Assembly (NCBI RefSeq): GCF_018327705.1
Contig: NZ_BNEM01000002.1
Location: 1,364,001 to 1,428,000, forward strand
DNA from: Catellatospora sp. TT07R-123
GTDB lineage: Bacteria > Actinomycetota > Actinomycetes > Mycobacteriales > Micromonosporaceae
Direction of reading: 5' to 3'
Length of the DNA stretch: 64,000 nucleotides
How positions within the stretch are numbered: the first letter of the stretch is position 1; each line of letters begins with the position of its first letter. Position numbers and translations under genes: made by a program. Positions 7,905 to 16,504 of this stretch are shown here, one piece after another. The notes under the pieces were generated by a model. It was not told where the DNA came from. It ran no database searches and saw nothing but the letters and a program-made list of their open reading frames with translations.

Positions 7905-9344
7905 ATGCGACGAAAGCTCGCGATCCTCCTCACCCCCCTACTGATCGCCCCCATCCTCGCAGCGATCGGCCTCGCCTCCCCGGCGTCGGCCGCCTGCACC
8001 TCCATCCCGGCCACCGCCGACCCGTCGGTGCTGGTGATCGTCTACCGCGTCGGCAAGGTCAACAACGTCAACGACAAGGTCATGCTCTCGGGCTTCGAGA
8101 CCGGCTGGGTCGAGTCGCACATGAACAACCTGCCGTGCGGCGACAAGACCTCGCTGGGCGTGTTCCAGCAGCGCTACGACTACGGCTGGGGCACCCCCGA
8201 GCAGATCATGGACCCGGTCTACTCGGCCACGCAGTACTTCGTCCGCGCCATCGTGTGCGACCGGGACCACCCGGGCCACACCACCGGGCAGGTCGCCCAG
8301 TGCGTGCAGCGCTCGGGCTTCCCCGACCGCTACGACCAGGTCCAGGGCACCGCCGGCGGCCTGCTGGCCACGGCCCGCCGGGCCGCCGAGATCCACGCTG
8401 GCTCGCCCACGGACTTCAACGGCGACGGCAAGGACGACATCGTCACGTTCAACCAGGGCACGCTGGCCGACGTGTACGTCTCCACCTCGACGGGCACCGG
8501 TTTCACCGGGACCTCGGTGAAGTGGAACGACTTCTTCTCGGTCGGCGGCGAGACCCCGCTCACCGGTGACTTCAACGGCGACGGCAAGGACGACGTCGTC
8601 ACGTTCACGCACGGCAGCGGCACCGCCGGAGACGTGTACGTCGGCCTTTCCAACGGCGCCGGCTTCCTCGGCGGCGCCAAGTGGAACGACTGGTTCGCCC
8701 CCGGCGCCGAGATCCCCGCCGTCGGCGACGTCAACGGCGACGGCAAGGACGACATCGTCACCTTCACCCACGACGCCCGCGGCGACGTGTACGTGAGCCT
8801 GTCCACCGGCAGCAGCTTCACCGCCGGGGCCAAGTGGCACGAGTTCTTCGCCCCCGCCGGGGAGTACCCGGCCGTGGCCGACGTCAACGGCGACGGCAAG
8901 GCCGACCTGATCACCTTCACCCAGGGCCCGGCCAGCGCCGCCGACGTGTACGTGGCGCTGTCCAACGGCTCGTCCTTCGGCGCGGGCGTGAAGTGGCACG
9001 ACCTGTTCGCGGTCGGCAGCGAGCTGCCGCGCGTGGGCGACGTCAACGGCGACGGCAAGGCCGACATCGTCACCTTCACCTGCGACGCCAACGCCGACGT
9101 CTACGCCGCCGTCTCCAACGGCAGCGCCTTCGTGGGCACCACCGCCAAGTGGAACGACTTCTTCTGCGTCGCGGGCGAGTTCCCGTACCTGGCCGACGTC
9201 AACGGCGACGGCAAGGACGACGCCGTGGTCTTCACCAAGGGCGGCACCAACGACGTCTACGTCGGACTGTCCACCGGCACCGGGTTCCTCGGCGGCGCCA
9301 AGTGGCACGACTTCTTCGGCCTCAACGGCGAGACCACGCTGTGA
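7905..9344 (+). CDS. Secreted lysozyme-like (transglycosylase-fold) protein with six VCBS repeats
   Basis: A 479-residue exported protein; the ATG at 7905 (AGGAG in front) opens a clear signal peptide cleaved near ASAA (28-31). Residues about 35-165 look like a lysozyme/SLT-type fold: FETGWVESHMNN (64-75) with the probable catalytic Glu65, SLGVFQQR (83-90), GWGTPEQIMDPVYSATQYFV. It should cut peptidoglycan glycan strands, though activity is inferred. From residue 168 there are six roughly 50-residue VCBS/FG-GAP repeats with calcium-loop DxNGDGxxD motifs, ending KWHDFFGLNGETTL; repeat 5 carries a Cys pair. It is first in an operon with an amidase and a DUF4185 enzyme that share the same tail. 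Confidence 0.8.
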   Translation: MRRKLAILLTPLLIAPILAAIGLASPASAACTSIPATADPSVLVIVYRVGKVNNVNDKVMLSGFETGWVESHMNNLPCGDKTSLGVFQQRYDYGWGTPEQIMDPVYSATQYFVRAIVCDRDHPGHTTGQVAQCVQRSGFPDRYDQVQGTAGGLLATARRAAEIHAGSPTDFNGDGKDDIVTFNQGTLADVYVSTSTGTGFTGTSVKWNDFFSVGGETPLTGDFNGDGKDDVVTFTHGSGTAGDVYVGLSNGAGFLGGAKWNDWFAPGAEIPAVGDVNGDGKDDIVTFTHDARGDVYVSLSTGSSFTAGAKWHEFFAPAGEYPAVADVNGDGKADLITFTQGPASAADVYVALSNGSSFGAGVKWHDLFAVGSELPRVGDVNGDGKADIVTFTCDANADVYAAVSNGSAFVGTTAKWNDFFCVAGEFPYLADVNGDGKDDAVVFTKGGTNDVYVGLSTGTGFLGGAKWHDFFGLNGETTL

Positions 9345-9391
9345 ACCGCTCCACCCGATCCGCGACCACCCCTCGCGTACTGGAGGAATCC

Positions 9392-11509
9392 GTGACACCC
9401 CTGCCCTTCCGGCGGGCCCGCGCAGCGTCGCTGCTCGGTGCCGCCCTCGCCGGCGCGCTGCTGCTGTCCGCGGCACCCGCCGTCGCCAAGCCGGCCCCGG
9501 CCACCGGGCTCGGCGCCGTGTTCACCGCGGCCGCCACGTCCTACGGCGTGCCCCGGGACGTGCTCGTCGCCGTCGGCTACGGCGAGACCCGCCTGATCGA
9601 CCACGACGGGCTGCCCAGCCAGGACAACGGCTTCGGCATCATGCACCTGGCCACCAACCCGTACAACCACAGCCTGGAGCTGGCCTCGCAGCTCACCGGG
9701 CTGGACCAGGCCGTGCTGAAGAGCGACGCCAGGGCCAACGTCAAGGGCGCGGCCGCGGTGCTGCGCTCGTACGCGGACAGGGCGGGCCTGACCGCCGCCG
9801 ACCGGGCCCGCACCGGCGCCTGGTTCCCGGCCGTGGCCGCCTACGCGGGCGCCACGAACGACGCCACCGCCAAGCTGTACGCCGACTACGTCTACCAGCT
9901 CGTACAGAAGGGCATGAGCGCGCAGACCGTCGGCGGCACCGTCACCACGGCGCCGAACAAGGTCCGCCCGGAGCAGGGCCGCTACGCCGCGATCGCGATG
10001 GCGGGCGAGCAGTCGACCGCCCGCCCGCAGAGCGCCGCCAGGAGCGCCCCGCAGGGCGCGGCGGCGCTGGCCGCGGCCGTCCCGCAGTACCCGGCGGCGC
10101 ACTGGATCGCCGCCAACGGCAACAACTACGCCGCCGGCCGCTCCGCGGCGATCACCACGGTCGTCATCCACGTGATGCAGGGGTCGTACAGCAGCTCGAT
10201 CAACTGGTTCCAGAACCCGTCGGCGCAGGTCAGCGCACATTACCTGGTGCGCTCCAGCGACGGCGACATCACCCAGATGGTGCGCGAGGAGGACACCGCC
10301 TACCACGTGCGGTCCGCCAACTCGTACGCCGTCGGCATCGAGCACGAGGGCTTCATCGACAACCCGTCGTGGTTCACCGACGCCATGTACCGCTCGTCGG
10401 CGAACCTGACCCGCTACCTCTGCGAGAAGTGGGGGCTGCCGAAGTCCCGTACCAATATCAAGGGCCACAACGAGATGCCGGGCAACGACCACACCGACCC
10501 GGGCCCGAACTGGAACTGGAACTACTACATGTCGCTGGTCACCGCCGGTGGCAGCGGCGTGACGCCGGGCGGCTCGCCGACCGACTTCAACGGTGACGGC
10601 AAGGACGACATCGTCACGTTCAACCTGGGCAACCTCAACGACGTCTACGTGGCGACCTCGACCGGAGCCGCCTTCGCGGGCACCTCGGTGAAGTGGAACG
10701 ACTTCTTCGGCCTCAACGGCGAGAAGCTGCTCACCGGCGACTTCAACGGCGACGGCAAGGACGACGTCGTCACGTTCACCGGCGGCACCCTCGGCGACGT
10801 CTACGTCGGCCTGTCCACCGGCACCGGGTTCCTGGGCGGCGCCAAGTGGCACGACTGGTTCTCGCCGGGGGCCGAGATCCCGGCGGTCGGCGACGTGAAC
10901 GGCGACGGCAAGGACGACATCATCACGTTCACCCACGACGCCCAGGGCGACGTGTTCGTGGCCCTGTCGAACGGCAGCTCGTTCGGCGCGGGCGTCAAGT
11001 GGCACGAGTTCTTCGCCCCCGCCGGGGAGTTCCCCGCCGTGGCCGACGCCAACGGCGACGGCAAGGCCGACATCATCACGTTCACGCAGGGCCCGGCGAC
11101 CGCGGCCGACGTGTACGTGGCGCTGTCCACCGGCTCGTCGTTCGGCGCGGGCGTCAAGTGGCACGACCTGTTCGCCGTCGGGGCGGAGAAGCCCCGCGTC
11201 GGCGACTTCAACGGCGACGGCAAGGCCGACATCGCCACCTTCACCTGCAACGCCGACGCCGACGTGTACGTGGCCCTGTCCAACGGCAGCAGCTTCGTCG
11301 GCACCACGGTGAAGTGGAACGACTTCTTCTGCATCGCCGGGGAGTTCCCGTACGTGGGCGACTACAACGGCGACGGCAAGGACGACATCGTCGTCTTCAC
11401 GAAGGGGTCGACCAACGACGTGTTCGTGGGCCTGTCCACCGGCACCGGGTTCCTCGGCGGCGCGAAGTGGCACGACTTCTTCGGCCTGAACGGGGAGACC
11501 ACGCTGTGA
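9392..11509 (+). CDS. Secreted bifunctional lysozyme-like / N-acetylmuramoyl-L-alanine amidase with VCBS repeats
   Basis: A 705-residue exported enzyme with GTG start at 9392 behind GGAGG, 47 bp after the previous gene. After the signal peptide, residues about 38-180 form a lysozyme-like domain (VGYGETR with probable catalytic Glu65; DNGFGIMHLATNP). Residues about 240-385 are an Amidase_2/PGRP domain: TTVVIHVMQG with a zinc-ligand His near 259, SAHYLVRSSDGDITQMV, YAVGIEHEGF, and GHNEMPGNDHTDPGPNWNW with the second His and Asp ligand region. It should therefore cleave both glycan and the MurNAc-L-Ala bond. Six VCBS repeats (400-705) follow, nearly identical to those of its neighbours. Its stop overlaps the next start (GTGA). 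Confidence 0.88.
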   Translation: MTPLPFRRARAASLLGAALAGALLLSAAPAVAKPAPATGLGAVFTAAATSYGVPRDVLVAVGYGETRLIDHDGLPSQDNGFGIMHLATNPYNHSLELASQLTGLDQAVLKSDARANVKGAAAVLRSYADRAGLTAADRARTGAWFPAVAAYAGATNDATAKLYADYVYQLVQKGMSAQTVGGTVTTAPNKVRPEQGRYAAIAMAGEQSTARPQSAARSAPQGAAALAAAVPQYPAAHWIAANGNNYAAGRSAAITTVVIHVMQGSYSSSINWFQNPSAQVSAHYLVRSSDGDITQMVREEDTAYHVRSANSYAVGIEHEGFIDNPSWFTDAMYRSSANLTRYLCEKWGLPKSRTNIKGHNEMPGNDHTDPGPNWNWNYYMSLVTAGGSGVTPGGSPTDFNGDGKDDIVTFNLGNLNDVYVATSTGAAFAGTSVKWNDFFGLNGEKLLTGDFNGDGKDDVVTFTGGTLGDVYVGLSTGTGFLGGAKWHDWFSPGAEIPAVGDVNGDGKDDIITFTHDAQGDVFVALSNGSSFGAGVKWHEFFAPAGEFPAVADANGDGKADIITFTQGPATAADVYVALSTGSSFGAGVKWHDLFAVGAEKPRVGDFNGDGKADIATFTCNADADVYVALSNGSSFVGTTVKWNDFFCIAGEFPYVGDYNGDGKDDIVVFTKGSTNDVFVGLSTGTGFLGGAKWHDFFGLNGETTL

Positions 11510-13572
11510 GAACGACCCGGCTCCCGATCGCCGCGACCATCGCGGCGCTCGTACTGGCCGGGCTGGGCGGGGCGGCTTCGGCCGCCCCGTCCGGGGTTTC
11601 CGGCCCGAGCCCGGCCGCGCTGACGGTCACCGGCCCGGCCGAGAAGGTCGCCAAGCTCACCGGCCCCGGCTCGATCAACGCCACCGACACCAGGTGGCAG
11701 CTCAAGGCCACCGACCTGGGCATCATGTGGGACAACGGCAACGGCCAGGTGCTCACCGTCTTCGGCGACACGTTCGGCAACGGCTGGACCGGCCCCGGCG
11801 GTGGCGTCGGCAACGGCGCCACCATCGACTGGCGCTGCAACACGCTGGTCCGCAGCGCCGACCGCAACCTCGCCGACGGCATGACCTTCGACAGCGCGGT
11901 GCTGGACCGGGCCGGGCACGCCGGCACGATCCTGCCCTGCAAGCAGATCGACAACAACGAGATGACAGTCATCCCGACCGCTGCGATCTCGGTGGGCAGC
12001 CGACAGTTCATCCACTACATGTCGGTCAACCACTGGGGCGACGCGGGCCGCTGGTACACCAACTACAGCGGCATCGCGTACTCCGACGACAACGGGCAGA
12101 CCTGGATCAAGGACGCCGACGCCCGCTGGCAGAACACCCCCGCCTGGGACAACCGGTTCCAGCTGGGCGCCATGCTGCGCCAGGGCGGCTTCGTCTACCT
12201 GTACGGCACCATGAACGGCCGCTTCGGCAACACCTGGCTGGCCCGGGTGCCCGAGGGCTCGGTCCTGGAGCCGACGGCCTACCGGTACTGGAACGGTTCG
12301 GCCTGGGTCACCGACCAGTGGGCCACCGTCCCCGTCGCCACCGGGCCGGTCGGCGAGCTGTCGGTGATCTACAGCCGCTACCTCGGCCGGTTCGTGATGA
12401 CGTACCTCAACGAGAGCCGGGGGGCGCTGGTGCTGCGTACGGCGCCGACGCCGACCGGCCCGTGGAGCGCCGAGGAGGTGCTGGCCACCACGGCCCAGTA
12501 CCCGGGGCTGTACGGGGCGTTCATCCATCCCTGGTCGGCCGACTCCGACAGCCCGTACCTGTATTTCACGATGGCGCAGTGGGATCCGTACAACGTGTGG
12601 CTGATGCGGACGAAGCTCACCGGCGGCGGCATGTTCGCCCGCTCGTCGACCGACTTCACCGGCGACCACCGCTCCGACGTCATCACGTTCACCCAGAACG
12701 ACCTCGGTGACGTGTACGTCGCCCCGTCCACCGGCGGCGCGTTCGCCGGGGGCGGCAAGTGGCACGACTGGTTCGCCCCGTTCAACGAGACCGCGCTGAC
12801 CGGCGACTTTAACGGCGACGGCCGCGACGACATCGCGACCTTCACCCACGCCCCGCTCAACGACGTCTACGTGGCCCTGTCCACCGGCTCCGGCTTCGGC
12901 GCCGGGGCGAAATGGCACGACTGGTTCGCGGGCGGCAACGAGATCCCGGCGGTCGGCGACGTGAACGGCGACGGCAGGGACGACATCGTCACCTTCACCC
13001 ACGACGGCGAGGGCGACGTGTACGTGGCCCTGTCCAACGGCACCTCGTTCGTGGGCACCGCGGCCAAGTGGCACGAGTTCTTCGCCCCGTGGGGCGAGTT
13101 CCCGGCCCTCGGCGACGTCAACGGCGACGGCAGGGACGACCTGATCACGTTCACCCAGGGGTCGACCGACGACGTCTTCGTGGCCCTGTCCACCGGGACC
13201 TCGTTCGGCGCGGGCCAGAAGTGGCACGACTTCTTCGGCCTGACCGGCGAGTCCCCGCGCGTCGGCGACGTCAACGGCGACGGCCGGGACGACATCGTGG
13301 TCTTCACCTGCGACACCAACGCCGACGTCTTCGTGGCCCTGTCCACCGGCACCGGCTTCACCGGCACCACGGCCAGGTGGAACGACTTCTTCTGCACCGC
13401 CGGAGAGTTCCCGTACCTGGCCGACGCCAACGGCGACGGCAAGGACGACATCCTGGTGTTCACCCAGGCCGCCACCAACGACGTCTACGTCGGCCTGTCC
13501 AACGGCACCTCGTTCGCCGCAGGCGTGAAATGGAACGATTTCTTCGGCCTGACCGGCGAGCGCGAGTTCTGA
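11506..13572 (+). CDS. Secreted DUF4185 (GH183-type, putative endo-D-arabinofuranase) with VCBS repeats
   Basis: A 688-residue exported protein, GTG start at 11506 overlapping the amidase stop by 4 bp. A signal peptide (1-26) is followed by a DUF4185 domain (about 50-365) with family hallmarks: ATDLGIMWDNGNGQVLTVFG (68-87), GDTFG, DNRFQLGAMLRQGGFVYLYG, VGELSVIYSRYLGRFVMTYL, PTGPWSAEEVL, YGAFIHPWSADSDSPYLYFT. DUF4185 enzymes were characterised as GH183 endo-D-arabinofuranases acting on mycobacterial arabinogalactan and lipoarabinomannan; I recall this from the literature. Six VCBS repeats (375-688) end the protein; several have R for K in the calcium loop (DVNGDGRDD). Co-translation with peptidoglycan hydrolases fits degradation of a mycobacterial-type wall. 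Not every DUF4185 member need share the activity. Confidence 0.82.
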   Translation: MRTTRLPIAATIAALVLAGLGGAASAAPSGVSGPSPAALTVTGPAEKVAKLTGPGSINATDTRWQLKATDLGIMWDNGNGQVLTVFGDTFGNGWTGPGGGVGNGATIDWRCNTLVRSADRNLADGMTFDSAVLDRAGHAGTILPCKQIDNNEMTVIPTAAISVGSRQFIHYMSVNHWGDAGRWYTNYSGIAYSDDNGQTWIKDADARWQNTPAWDNRFQLGAMLRQGGFVYLYGTMNGRFGNTWLARVPEGSVLEPTAYRYWNGSAWVTDQWATVPVATGPVGELSVIYSRYLGRFVMTYLNESRGALVLRTAPTPTGPWSAEEVLATTAQYPGLYGAFIHPWSADSDSPYLYFTMAQWDPYNVWLMRTKLTGGGMFARSSTDFTGDHRSDVITFTQNDLGDVYVAPSTGGAFAGGGKWHDWFAPFNETALTGDFNGDGRDDIATFTHAPLNDVYVALSTGSGFGAGAKWHDWFAGGNEIPAVGDVNGDGRDDIVTFTHDGEGDVYVALSNGTSFVGTAAKWHEFFAPWGEFPALGDVNGDGRDDLITFTQGSTDDVFVALSTGTSFGAGQKWHDFFGLTGESPRVGDVNGDGRDDIVVFTCDTNADVFVALSTGTGFTGTTARWNDFFCTAGEFPYLADANGDGKDDILVFTQAATNDVYVGLSNGTSFAAGVKWNDFFGLTGEREF

Positions 13573-13616
13573 CACCCCGCCGACGCGAAGACCAGCCGAC
13601 GTGAAGACCAGCCAAC

Positions 13617-13669
13617 TTGCCGGGCAATCGGGCGCCTGCGGCACCCGCATTCGCCCGATTGCCCGGCAA
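13617..13669. repeat. Family A inverted repeat, copy 1 (likely terminator)
   Basis: Perfect 18-bp arms TTGCCGGGCAATCGGGCG (13617-13634) and complement (13652-13669) around a 17-nt loop, 45 bp after the hydrolase operon. Further copies at 50221 and 58040. The rest of the 237-bp gap before the kinase gene shows nothing else clear. Confidence 0.85.
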
Positions 13670-13809
13670 CTCAGACGGCCCTGGCCCGGGGCTCGCGGAC
13701 GGAAGACGCGAGCCTGCTGACCGGTGGTCGAGGACCGCAGGCCGGCGACGAGGCCCGCCTGCGGCATCATGCATTCGGCGGCGGTACGACCAGAGTTGAG
13801 GAGCCAGCC

Positions 13810-14817
13810 ATGGACACGGTCGTGGTCGGGGTCGACGGCGGCGGCACCCGCACCAGGTGCGTGGTGGTCGACGGGGACGGCCGGGTGCTGGGCCGGGCCG
13901 AGGCCGGCGGTGCCAACCCGCACAGCTCCCCCGATCCGGTCGGCGCCCTCACCGACGCGGTCCGCACCGCCGTGGCCCAGGCCGCCGGGACCACGCCCGG
14001 AGTCGCCGCGCGGGTGGCGACCGGGGTGTTCGGGCTGGCCGGAGCCGGTGGCGCCGGGCACGCCGACGCGCTGCGGCGGGCCGCCGCCGCCTGGCACGCG
14101 GCCGGGCTGGCCGGGACCCCGGAGGTGGTCGGCGACCTGGTGGTCAACTTCGCCGCCGGTACGCCCGAACCCGAAGGGCTGGTCCTGGTCGCCGGCACCG
14201 GCGCGATCGCCGGGCGCATCGCCGACGGCGCGGTCGTACGCCGCTGCGACGGGTACGGCTGGCTGGTCGGCGACCGCGGCTCGGGCACCTGGCTGGGCCG
14301 GATGGCGGTCACCGCCGCGCTGGACGCCCTCGACGGCCGCGGCCCGGACACGGTCCTCACGCACACCGTCCCCGCCGCGTTGCTGGACGGCCCCTTCCCG
14401 GCCGCTTTCGAGCCGGGCGGCGCCGACGCCCACGCCCTCGCCCAGCGGCTGATCCGGGCCGTCTACGGCGCCCCACCCGCGACCCTGGCCAGGCTGAGCC
14501 CGGTCGTCGACGCCGCCGCCCGCGCCGGTGACGCCACCGCCCGCCTGATCGCCGCCGAAGCCGCCGACCATCTCGTCGCCTCGGTGGAGGCCCTGGCACC
14601 CCAGCCCGCTGAACCGCTCGTCTTCGCCGGGGGCATCCTGACCGGCCCCACCCTGGTCGCCGAGCTGGTCACGGCCCGGTTCGCCGGATCGCACCCGCCC
14701 CGAGCGGTATCAACGGCCGGGCCCGGCGAGCTCGGCGCCGCGCTGCTCGCGCTACGCCGCACCGGCCTGCCCGCACCCGACCTCACCCGCGTCCACACCG
14801 CCCTGCTCCCGGCGTGA
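13810..14817 (+). CDS. BadF/BadG/BcrA-type amino-sugar kinase (GlcNAc and/or MurNAc kinase, MurK-like)
   Basis: A 335-residue cytoplasmic kinase of the ASKHA fold. Visible motifs: phosphate-1 loop VGVDGGGTRTRCVVV (residues 5-19), GVFGLAGAGGAGH, phosphate-2 region VLVAGTGAIAGRI (about 133-145), and GYGWLVGDRGSGTWLGRMAV, which in this family marks N-acetylglucosamine kinases. The ATG at 13810 follows GAGGAG. Some family members (MurK of Clostridium acetobutylicum) phosphorylate both GlcNAc and MurNAc at C6. Since a MurNAc-6-phosphate etherase (MurQ) is encoded 12 kb away and peptidoglycan hydrolases directly upstream, this is the best candidate for the missing kinase step of muropeptide salvage. 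Substrate is inferred. Confidence 0.85.
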   Translation: MDTVVVGVDGGGTRTRCVVVDGDGRVLGRAEAGGANPHSSPDPVGALTDAVRTAVAQAAGTTPGVAARVATGVFGLAGAGGAGHADALRRAAAAWHAAGLAGTPEVVGDLVVNFAAGTPEPEGLVLVAGTGAIAGRIADGAVVRRCDGYGWLVGDRGSGTWLGRMAVTAALDALDGRGPDTVLTHTVPAALLDGPFPAAFEPGGADAHALAQRLIRAVYGAPPATLARLSPVVDAAARAGDATARLIAAEAADHLVASVEALAPQPAEPLVFAGGILTGPTLVAELVTARFAGSHPPRAVSTAGPGELGAALLALRRTGLPAPDLTRVHTALLPA

Positions 14818-14863
14818 CCGCCAGCGGTCCCCTACCTCCGGCAGCGACCGCCTCTCCCGCGAA

Positions 14864-14924
14864 GATCGGCGTTTCCGGTCATCTTCTGCGCTTCAGCGCG
14901 ACATCGTGACCGGAAACGACGATC
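14864..14924. repeat. Family C inverted repeat, copy 1 (bidirectional terminator candidate)
   Basis: Arms GATCGGCGTTTCCGGTCA (14864-14881) and TGACCGGAAACGACGATC (14907-14924) pair at 17 of 18 positions. It lies exactly between convergent genes (kinase stop 14817, cupin stop 14967). Related copies at 17269, 22224 and 58713. Confidence 0.8.
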
Positions 14925-14966
14925 ACCCGCCCCACCCCGCCCCGCGCCAACCGGCGGGGGGCTCTG

Positions 14967-15860
14967 TCACTGGTAGGTCGGGTCGCTCCAGCGGCCGATG
15001 CTGCGGGAGCGGACCGGCTCGACCAGCCTGGGCGCGGCGCTGTGCGGGTTGGCGGGGCCCCAGTTGGTGGCGTCGCCCTGCACCACCACCCGTGCGTTGT
15101 CGGTGTACCAGTCGACCAGGTCGCTGTCGGAGCGCACCAGCCAGGTGCAGCCCACCTCGTCCCCGGCGGTGAAGTCGCCGTGGCGCACCAGCGGCGGCCG
15201 CCAGAAGTACGTGCCCGGCCACATCTTGCCGAAGTTGTAGTCGAACGCGCCCTCGAGGCAGTACGCCTCCTCCGAGCAGGGATGGTGAGCCAGCGGCACC
15301 TCGCGCCAGCCCGGCTTGGCCTTGATCAGCCGGGTGTAGAAGCCGGTCTTCTCATCGCGGTGCAGCAGCTTGATGTACAGGCCGGGCACCGGCGTGCCGC
15401 CGAGGTCGAAGCGCATCGGACTGCCGTCCTTGACGTCGATCCACGGCATCTGCGCGCTGTCGAGCACGACCAGGACCTGGTCGGGGCGGACGAACTCGCG
15501 GTCGGCGTCGGCCAGGTCGAAGTGCCAGTCGCCGTACTCGCGGTACAGCAGGATCTCGGTGCCCGCGGTGACGGTGACCGCCGGGGTCCACACACCCTTC
15601 GGGGCGGTCCAGTAGCCGTGTTCGCCCAGGGTGGTGTCGCCGATGGTGATCTGTCCGGACAGGACGTACCACTCGGTGTCGGCGTGGTGCACCCCGGCGG
15701 GCCGCGACCAGTCGCTGGTGAACCGGACCTTCAGCGAGGCGGAGCCGTCCTCCTCGTCGTAGCTGAGGTTGCGCTGTTCGGCGCTGCCGCTGGCGTGCTG
15801 GAACTCCGCGACGTGCCAGATGAGGTCGCGTTCATCGATGATCTCCACGTGCGGGCGCAT
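14967..15860 (-). CDS. Cupin-domain protein (two-cupin, DUF4437-like)
   Basis: A 297-residue cytoplasmic protein; ATG at 15860 has GGAGGAGG in front, preferred over an upstream in-frame ATG lying in the promoter. Two cupin-like halves are visible: GVHHADTEWYVLSGQITIGD (first barrel) and HHPCSEEAYCLEGAFDYNFG followed by PLVRHGDFTAGDEVGCTWLV (second), each with metal-ligand-type His/Glu. Aromatic-rich sequence and length suit a non-haem metal enzyme or sugar/acid-binding protein; the substrate is unknown. It is divergent from a TetR gene that probably controls it together with the racemase-fold gene. Confidence 0.7.
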   Translation of the reverse strand: MRPHVEIIDERDLIWHVAEFQHASGSAEQRNLSYDEEDGSASLKVRFTSDWSRPAGVHHADTEWYVLSGQITIGDTTLGEHGYWTAPKGVWTPAVTVTAGTEILLYREYGDWHFDLADADREFVRPDQVLVVLDSAQMPWIDVKDGSPMRFDLGGTPVPGLYIKLLHRDEKTGFYTRLIKAKPGWREVPLAHHPCSEEAYCLEGAFDYNFGKMWPGTYFWRPPLVRHGDFTAGDEVGCTWLVRSDSDLVDWYTDNARVVVQGDATNWGPANPHSAAPRLVEPVRSRSIGRWSDPTYQ

Positions 15861-15898
15861 GGCTGCCTCCTCCGAGCGGTGACAATTTCCAGTGCGGA

Positions 15899-15940
15899 AT
15901 GTATCGGTTAACTTTTTCAAGTACAAGATGTAGCGTTAAC
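15899..15940. promoter_or_regulatory. Divergent promoter region with a direct repeat, cupin/TetR
   Basis: The 83-bp AT-rich gap holds two similar boxes, ATGTATCGGTTAAC (15899-15912) and ATGTAGCGTTAAC (15928-15940), 29 bp apart. They are candidate binding sites for the adjacent TetR regulator. The TetR gene's GTG follows within 4 bp of the second box with no ribosome site, so its transcript may be leaderless. Confidence 0.45.
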
Positions 15941-15943
15941 CCC

Positions 15944-16504
15944 GTGAACCGACCTGGCCGCCCCACCGGGCCCACCTCCGACACCGCGACCGTGGTGCTC
16001 ACCTCGGCGCTGGAACTGCTGCTGTCCGAGGGGGCCGCCGCGCTCACCGCCCAGCGCCTGCACCAGTCCACCGGCGTGTCCCGCTCCACGATCTACCGCC
16101 ACTGGCCCACCCCGGCCGCGGTGCTGGCGGCCCTGATCGAGGTCGCCCCGCTGCCGCCCGTCGAGCCCTCCGGCGACCTGGCCCGCGACCTGCACGCCGA
16201 GGTCGACCTGCTGTGCAACCGGCTGCGCGACCGGCCCGTCGGCGCCTTCCTGCAGGCGCTCGTCGTCGCCGCGGCGGCCGACCCCGGCGCCGCCGAACTG
16301 CGCCACCGGTACGTGAGCGACCTGCTCGAACCGTTCCACGCCGTGCTGCGCGCGGCGGGCGTGCCCGCGACCCAGCGCGAGGACGCCGTCGCGATGATCG
16401 CCTCACCCCTGCTGCTGGACGCGCTGCTGCTGGACCGGCCCACCGCCCGTACCCGCGCCCACCGCATCGTCGACGACGTCGTGCAGCGGCTGGCCCGCGC
16501 ATGA
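15944..16504 (+). CDS. TetR-family transcriptional regulator
   Basis: A 186-residue regulator. The N-terminal helix-turn-helix is TAQRLHQSTGVSRSTIYRHW (about residues 34-53); the rest is a helical ligand domain, including LRDRPVGAFLQALVVAAAAD and the C-terminal AHRIVDDVVQRL. The GTG at 15944 gives the usual short leader (VNRPGRPTGPTSD); an ATG at 15899 would place the start inside the operator region. Its stop overlaps the start of the racemase-fold gene (ATGA), so both are one transcript. Likely autoregulator and controller of the divergent cupin gene. Confidence 0.85.
   Translation: MNRPGRPTGPTSDTATVVLTSALELLLSEGAAALTAQRLHQSTGVSRSTIYRHWPTPAAVLAALIEVAPLPPVEPSGDLARDLHAEVDLLCNRLRDRPVGAFLQALVVAAAADPGAAELRHRYVSDLLEPFHAVLRAAGVPATQREDAVAMIASPLLLDALLLDRPTARTRAHRIVDDVVQRLARA

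Noticed and set aside
8400-13572. Regularly spaced near-identical DNA repeats of about 150 bp
   Set aside because: They are codons of VCBS/FG-GAP protein repeats, in frame and inside genes, not CRISPR or satellite DNA.
11362-14694. 1110-codon minus-strand frame
   Set aside because: Runs antisense across two well-supported genes and an intergenic hairpin; no recognisable fold.
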